In this document: positions 32,854 through 36,536 of the stretch, piece after piece | Layout: each line of letters starts with the position of its first letter | How positions within the stretch are numbered: the first letter of the stretch is position 1 | Origin: Desulfobulbaceae bacterium | GTDB lineage: Bacteria > Desulfobacterota > Desulfobulbia > Desulfobulbales > Desulfobulbaceae | Length of the DNA stretch: 36,536 nucleotides | Direction of reading: 5' to 3' | Assembly (NCBI GenBank): GCA_015493715.1 | Contig: WGCP01000372.1 | Coordinates: forward strand, 1-36,536 | The notes under the pieces: model-generated | Database searches by the model: none | What the model was told of the DNA's origin: nothing | Seen by the model: the letters and a program-made list of their open reading frames with translations, nothing else | Position numbers and translations under genes: made by a program

Positions 32854-33655
32854 TGACCGGGTCTTCCTCCGATAAGGTCACATAGGTTATATTCACAACA
32901 AATAGTCAGGCATTGGATCCCAATGCCTGACAGTTCAAAGACAATAGATAGGATAACTTCAAACCTGATGAACGCTGCATATATCGTTATTCATAAGATG
33001 GGGTACAATGCATTTTCTAACAGAAAACTCGTTACATAGCAGCTGGTTACATGGTACCGGCAATATATGTAGATAATTTTATATTCTGACGCGGATATCG
33101 GGCACAACACATTGTTTTAACTGTATAAACGGCCACGAAGAATTCCACTTTCCCGACCAATTCCGTTGAAAACTAGTGATTTCAATGAATTCCCATGGAT
33201 ACGATGAGAACGGGACGAGTGGGCCGGACATCAAGCGTACTACTACAGTGGCCTCACGGATGAGTGATTGCCATGGAAATAGAACAGCCATAGGCTGTTT
33301 TAATCACAATATGTTAATCGCGTTTTTATTGAATATTTCCGGCGGAAAATGCCTTGAAATTATATCGGTTGAGAATATAAAAAATGAAAATTCGAAATGT
33401 ATGCCTGTGCTTTGAAAAGATCAGCGACAAAAGTTATACTCCTCCAAGCCGACGGTGTATTGCGACTTGCTCCTCTATAGCCTAAATATTTGCTTAACAG
33501 TTGCATGTCAAGTGTTTTCTACAAAACGAAATGTGTTTTCCTCGAAATAACAGTTAATGGATTTATCAAAAAATATTGAAGAACAAATCAAGGCCAAGAC
33601 GATGATTGTAGCACATTGATTATACAAAGAAAAATAATACTATGGTAGCGGGGAA
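32854..33655. other. Gene-free region between rho and coaE
   Basis: About 800 AT-rich bases. The part nearest rho holds its leader with a 12-bp hairpin. The rest (about 32940-33655) has no open frame with family-like sequence; two overlapping short frames (about 70-80 codons) on opposite strands look random. Confidence 0.6.
32905..32931 (-). promoter_or_regulatory. rho: Perfect 12-bp hairpin in the rho leader
   Basis: Arms GTCAGGCATTGG (32905-32916) and CCAATGCCTGAC (32920-32931) are perfectly complementary with a three-base loop, ending about 52 bases before the rho ATG. Downstream of it on the minus strand the sequence is TATTTGTTG, a weak T-run. Rho is autoregulated by early termination in E. 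coli, so a role in attenuation is plausible; that is inference. Confidence 0.75.
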
Positions 33656-34288
33656 TCAATTGGGTTGCATATTTTCACTCGTGGCAACCTTGTTCTTGTC
33701 AGGCGTTCCCGAATAGAGTCGTCCAAGATGCATAATTCGTAAACAGGTATTGAACCATGATCTACTGTTATCAATAACATGGTCGGCGGCCTCTATCTTG
33801 CGACGCAACGGCCATTGAATCGACATGGCCTGTTCGGCTTCATTGCGGTTTACCTCATCCCTGTTGACAATCCTTTTGCATCTGATTTTCCCGGTCGCAT
33901 AAACAACGACAATACGATCCACTTTCTGCTCCCAGCCGGCTTCAAAGAGCAGAGGTACTTCCACCAGGACGACGGACTTTTTTGCCCTGTGATACTCATG
34001 TTGCATATGGGCTCCGGCCAGAGGATGGAGAATGGAATTAATTTCATCCCGCAGTGTCTGATCGGAAAAAAGAGTTGTCCTGAACCCCGGCCTGTCAAGG
34101 TGGCCGGCAGAGGTAAAAAAACGATGTCCATAGTGCTTTTTCAGGGCCAACCAACCCGGTTGTTCCAGGGTAAGAAGATCCCTGCAGATTGCATCGAGAT
34201 CAATGAGTTCCAGCTGGAAGCAGCGGGACCAATAGGCAGCCACACTGCTCTTTCCAGAACATATACCACCGGTAATACCAATCAACAT
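33656..34288 (-). CDS. coaE: Dephospho-CoA kinase
   Basis: Last step of coenzyme A synthesis, ATP-dependent phosphorylation of the ribose 3'-OH. The 210-residue length is normal. P-loop GGICSGKS (7-14), the LID-type VEVPLLFEAGWE and the C-terminal DHVIDNS are the family motifs. The ATG at 34288 lies 3 bases after the rluD stop, so the pair is cotranscribed. It has an unusual C-terminal tail of about 20 residues (GTPDKNKVATSENMQPN). Confidence 0.95.
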   Translation of the reverse strand: MLIGITGGICSGKSSVAAYWSRCFQLELIDLDAICRDLLTLEQPGWLALKKHYGHRFFTSAGHLDRPGFRTTLFSDQTLRDEINSILHPLAGAHMQHEYHRAKKSVVLVEVPLLFEAGWEQKVDRIVVVYATGKIRCKRIVNRDEVNRNEAEQAMSIQWPLRRKIEAADHVIDNSRSWFNTCLRIMHLGRLYSGTPDKNKVATSENMQPN

Positions 34289-34291
34289 GAC

Positions 34292-35215
34292 CTATGAATA
34301 CCGTTTTTCAAGCTGGTGGATAACCCGTCGAATATCCTCGGGCAACGGGGCTGTAAATTGCATATTTTGTTTACTCACGGGATGAGGAAAGCGTAAAGTA
34401 GAGGCATGAAGAAGCTGGCGCTTGACCGGCGGCTCGAATCCTTCCCGTATCCGCCCACCGTAGAGTACGTCACCGGCTACAGGTGCGCCAATAGAGGCCA
34501 TATGCACCCGTATCTGATGCGTGCGACCGGTCTCAAGGCCAACCTCGACAAAAGAAAATCCCGGCCAGTGTGTCAAAACCTTCCAATGGGTTACAGCATA
34601 ACGTCCGGAGTTGATGCGGACGGCCATTTTTTTCCTGTTAACGGGATGGCGCCCGATGGCGGCTGTCAGCGATCCTTGAGATTTACCAGGATTTCTTAGG
34701 AGAACGGCATGGTAGGTCTTGGCGACCGTTCTATTTTTAAAACTTTCGGAAAGCGCCCTTAAGGCCGTCTCTGTTTTAGCAACAACCATTACCCCGGAAG
34801 TATCCTTGTCCAACCGGTGCACAATTCCAGGCCTAGCTATATCATTACCCGGCAGGTCCTTATAGTGATACAGCAATCCATTAACAAGCGTACCGCAATG
34901 ATGGCCGTCAGCGGGATGTACGACAAGCCCCGCCGGTTTGTCAATCACCAGGAGTTCTTCATCCTCGAAAAGAACACCGAAGTCGATCCGTTGAGCCACA
35001 AGATCGGTCGGTTCAGGCTGTGGAAATCGAAGAGTAATTACGTCTTCTGGATGGATGCGGTAACCTGCCTTAACCACCGAATTATTGACCTGAACCCTAC
35101 CGGTACGGATCAATCGCCCAAGAGCGGACCGAGAATAATCTGGGAGGCGACGAACAAGATAGTGATCCAGCCGCAGGCCGGCATGATGAGCTGTGACTAC
35201 AAATAACTCAGGCAA
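34292..35215 (-). CDS. RluD-family ribosomal RNA pseudouridine synthase
   Basis: Converts uridines to pseudouridine in ribosomal RNA (23S in characterised relatives). A 307-residue protein: S4 RNA-binding domain (12-75), then the catalytic domain with D136 in HRLDKDTSG and motifs TGRTHQIRVHM. RluA/C/D subgroups cannot be separated with certainty here; the sequence is closest in form to RluD. The only start in frame is TTG 35215, because a stop lies four codons upstream; no strong ribosome-binding site precedes it. It overlaps nothing and leads directly into coaE. Confidence 0.93.
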   Translation of the reverse strand: MPELFVVTAHHAGLRLDHYLVRRLPDYSRSALGRLIRTGRVQVNNSVVKAGYRIHPEDVITLRFPQPEPTDLVAQRIDFGVLFEDEELLVIDKPAGLVVHPADGHHCGTLVNGLLYHYKDLPGNDIARPGIVHRLDKDTSGVMVVAKTETALRALSESFKNRTVAKTYHAVLLRNPGKSQGSLTAAIGRHPVNRKKMAVRINSGRYAVTHWKVLTHWPGFSFVEVGLETGRTHQIRVHMASIGAPVAGDVLYGGRIREGFEPPVKRQLLHASTLRFPHPVSKQNMQFTAPLPEDIRRVIHQLEKRYS

Positions 35216-35488
35216 TGGAGGCTGTTACGCTCTGTACTCAAAGAGCTTTCTGAAGTGCAGGGTGAGATACTAATTTGCATAAATATCATTGGAATATTTT
35301 TACAATACCCGAAGGGAATCCTAAGATAATAAATACCATCCCAAAAAACCAGGAATTATCTTCATCGTCTTTTTGTCTCTTCACCGCTTTTCCATATCAG
35401 ACAAGAAAGATCATTCACCGGCTCACTTGATGCCTGCGCTGACCCTCGGCGAAACTTCTCTTGTATACCCGGATGCCGGGCCAGTGGA

Positions 35489-35968
35489 TTAATTGAACAG
35501 TTCTTCTATCTGCTCTTCAATTTTCTGTTCTTCAAGTTCCTGGGCAAGAGAAAGTTCTTTGACAAGAAGGCTTTTGGCCGTTTCCATCATTTTCCGTTCA
35601 CCGTAGGACAGTTCTTTATCAACCCGAAGGATGTAAAGGTCACGCAGAACAACGGCAACTTCATAAACAGAACCTGTCTTGATCCTTTCCATATAGTCGC
35701 GATATCGACGATTCCACGTCTGCGAACTTATTTTAATGTCCCGCTCTTTAAGTATTTCGATAACTTTATCAACTTCTTCTCTGGAAATAATGGCACGAAG
35801 CCCGACGTTATCACTGTTCAGTGTCGGGATCATGATTGTCATGTCATTATCAAGGATTTTCATCACATAAAAAGATTGATCAACACCACCAACGGTCTGG
35901 CTTTCAATTGCCTGAATGCGGCCGACACCGTGAGCCGGGTATACGGCCATATCTCCTGCTGTAAACAC
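35489..35968 (-). CDS. CarD family transcriptional regulator
   Basis: A 159-residue RNA polymerase-binding regulator that stabilises the open complex in relatives. The RNA-polymerase-interacting domain (about 1-60) begins MFTAGDMAVYPAHGVGRIQAIE, with the family HGVG stretch, and a helical DNA-binding domain follows (VDKVIEILKERDIK..., YRDYMERIKTGS, MMETAKSLLVKELS). The start is GTG 35968 with an AGGAGG site 5-6 bases upstream. It heads the minus-strand housekeeping block; about 270 gene-free bases separate it from rluD, so cotranscription is uncertain. Confidence 0.95.
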   Translation of the reverse strand: MFTAGDMAVYPAHGVGRIQAIESQTVGGVDQSFYVMKILDNDMTIMIPTLNSDNVGLRAIISREEVDKVIEILKERDIKISSQTWNRRYRDYMERIKTGSVYEVAVVLRDLYILRVDKELSYGERKMMETAKSLLVKELSLAQELEEQKIEEQIEELFN

Positions 35969-36105
35969 TCTATCCTCCTGTTTACAAATGTAGGTAAGCG
36001 ACTGTGGATTATGGTAACAACTTACCAGAAAATACTAAAATCAGCATGCAGCGTTGACCCTGAAAACTTGAGTATGCCCAGGGAAACCCCAGCATAGCTG
36101 TACCA

Positions 36106-36153
36106 GGTAAGCGAGCTTGCGAGACTCCGGGTAAGCGAGCCTGCGAGACTTTG
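36106..36153 (+). repeat. Two tandem copies of a 24-base repeat
   Basis: Copy one begins GGTAAGCGAGCTTGCGAG (36106) and copy two GGTAAGCGAGCCTGCGAG (36130); they differ at three positions. A third copy is inverted at 36289-36312 and a variant lies at 27534-27558. No function known. Confidence 0.75.
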
Positions 36154-36265
36154 GGTTCTCGGATAAACATCTAAGCGGCCAAATGCAAACGGTATATCCG
36201 CCTATCAATGTGCAGCCTGCAAATAATCAATTGAGAACCAGAGAATTCCGTATTCAGTTGTATTG

Positions 36266-36440
36266 GGCACCTTGAGAAATTGTCTTTCGGAGTCTCGCAG
36301 GCTTGCTTACCTCGTCATGCTCAAAATTTTATCCTCGAAACCACGCCAACGGCGTGGTGCCTGTGGTAAAAATTTTTCGTATTCCTCGAAGTCTACGCTT
36401 ATCTGATCTTGAACGAAAATTCTTATTTTTCAAGGCACCC
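36266..36440. repeat. Long imperfect inverted repeat, about 175 bp
   Basis: Left end GGGCACCTTGAGAAA (36266-36280) and right end (36426-36440, read on the other strand GGGTGCCTTGAAAAA) agree at 12 of 15 bases, and the centre holds a perfect 8-base hairpin ACCACGCC-AAC-GGCGTGGT (36341-36359). The 24-base repeat copy at 36289-36312 lies inside it. MITE-like by form. Confidence 0.65.
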
Positions 36441-36536
36441 TATTGTTTATTTTGATTGTGACCAGAGGATCACGCGCCACGGAACAGCTGACTATCATAT
36501 ACGGGGTACAGGAAACAAAAGGACAGAAGGCGGTTG

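Larger units (their letters stand above)
35969..36536. other. Gene-free region with repeats at the right edge
   Basis: About 570 bases with no supported gene. It contains the CarD leader, two tandem 24-base repeats (36106-36153), an inverted copy at 36289-36312 and a 175-bp inverted repeat (36266-36440). A short open frame from GTG 36458 to the edge cannot be judged. Confidence 0.6.

Noticed and set aside
33079-33415. Overlapping short frames on both strands (70 and 79 codons) between rho and coaE
   Set aside because: No recognisable domain and no convincing ribosome-binding site; the amino-acid composition looks random.
36106-36312. 24-base repeats as a possible CRISPR array
   Set aside because: The copies are directly adjacent or inverted, without regular unique spacers, and no cas gene is present.
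36458-36536. Open frame from GTG 36458 to the right edge
   Set aside because: Only 26 codons are visible, with no ribosome-binding site or recognisable motif.

Overview
The window is bacterial chromosome, and the gene content suggests a member of the Desulfobacterota, probably a Desulfobulbales-like anaerobe. This placement is an inference from the block carD - rluD - coaE - rho - rpmE - prfA - prmC - murA, late cobalamin synthesis genes, PilS/PilR-like regulators and typical deltaproteobacterial accessory proteins. No rRNA, tRNA, CRISPR array, intact insertion sequence or phage gene was found.

Positions 1-9084 (minus strand) hold shikimate kinase (aroK), a 580-residue ARMT1/DUF89-like protein, and late cobalamin genes: cobC, cobU, cobT, cobS, a fused cobD-cobQ gene and the start of cbiB. 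Together these cover aminopropanol attachment, amidation to cobyric acid and nucleotide-loop assembly. A YefM/YoeB toxin-antitoxin pair sits on the plus strand between cobU and cobT and splits the cluster.

Positions 9085-11257 are an accessory patch. A hemerythrin-like gene and a SAM methyltransferase gene are enclosed by two 88-bp direct repeats (84% identical by hand alignment). A lone copy of the YefM-type operator palindrome lies just outside the left repeat.

Positions 11258-16530 carry a homologue of the queuosine-tRNA mannosyltransferase (GTDC1/DUF3524 type), a GYF_2-AIM24 fusion protein, a DUF533/TerB-like protein, an M18 aminopeptidase and an SLT-type lytic transglycosylase. Positions 16682-19649 carry purC, adk and two Hsp20 chaperones. 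Positions 19810-24060 (minus strand) carry a DUF3108 protein, a UDP-glucuronate 4-epimerase-like enzyme, a class II fructose-bisphosphate aldolase and a tatC gene broken by a one-base frameshift at an A9 run. Positions 24322-27425 carry a PilR-like sigma-54 activator and its PilS-like histidine kinase.

Positions 27577-35968 (minus strand) are a housekeeping block: carD, rluD, coaE, rho, rpmE, prfA, prmC and murA. Several gene-free gaps hold long imperfect inverted repeats of about 110-200 bp, centred at about 14357, 23176, 31492 and 36352. They look like mobile-element derivatives or other repetitive palindromes. The most unusual points are the repeat-flanked hemerythrin/methyltransferase cassette, the orphan TA operator, the ARMT1-like protein with a changed active-site motif inside the cobalamin cluster, and the palindromic elements.
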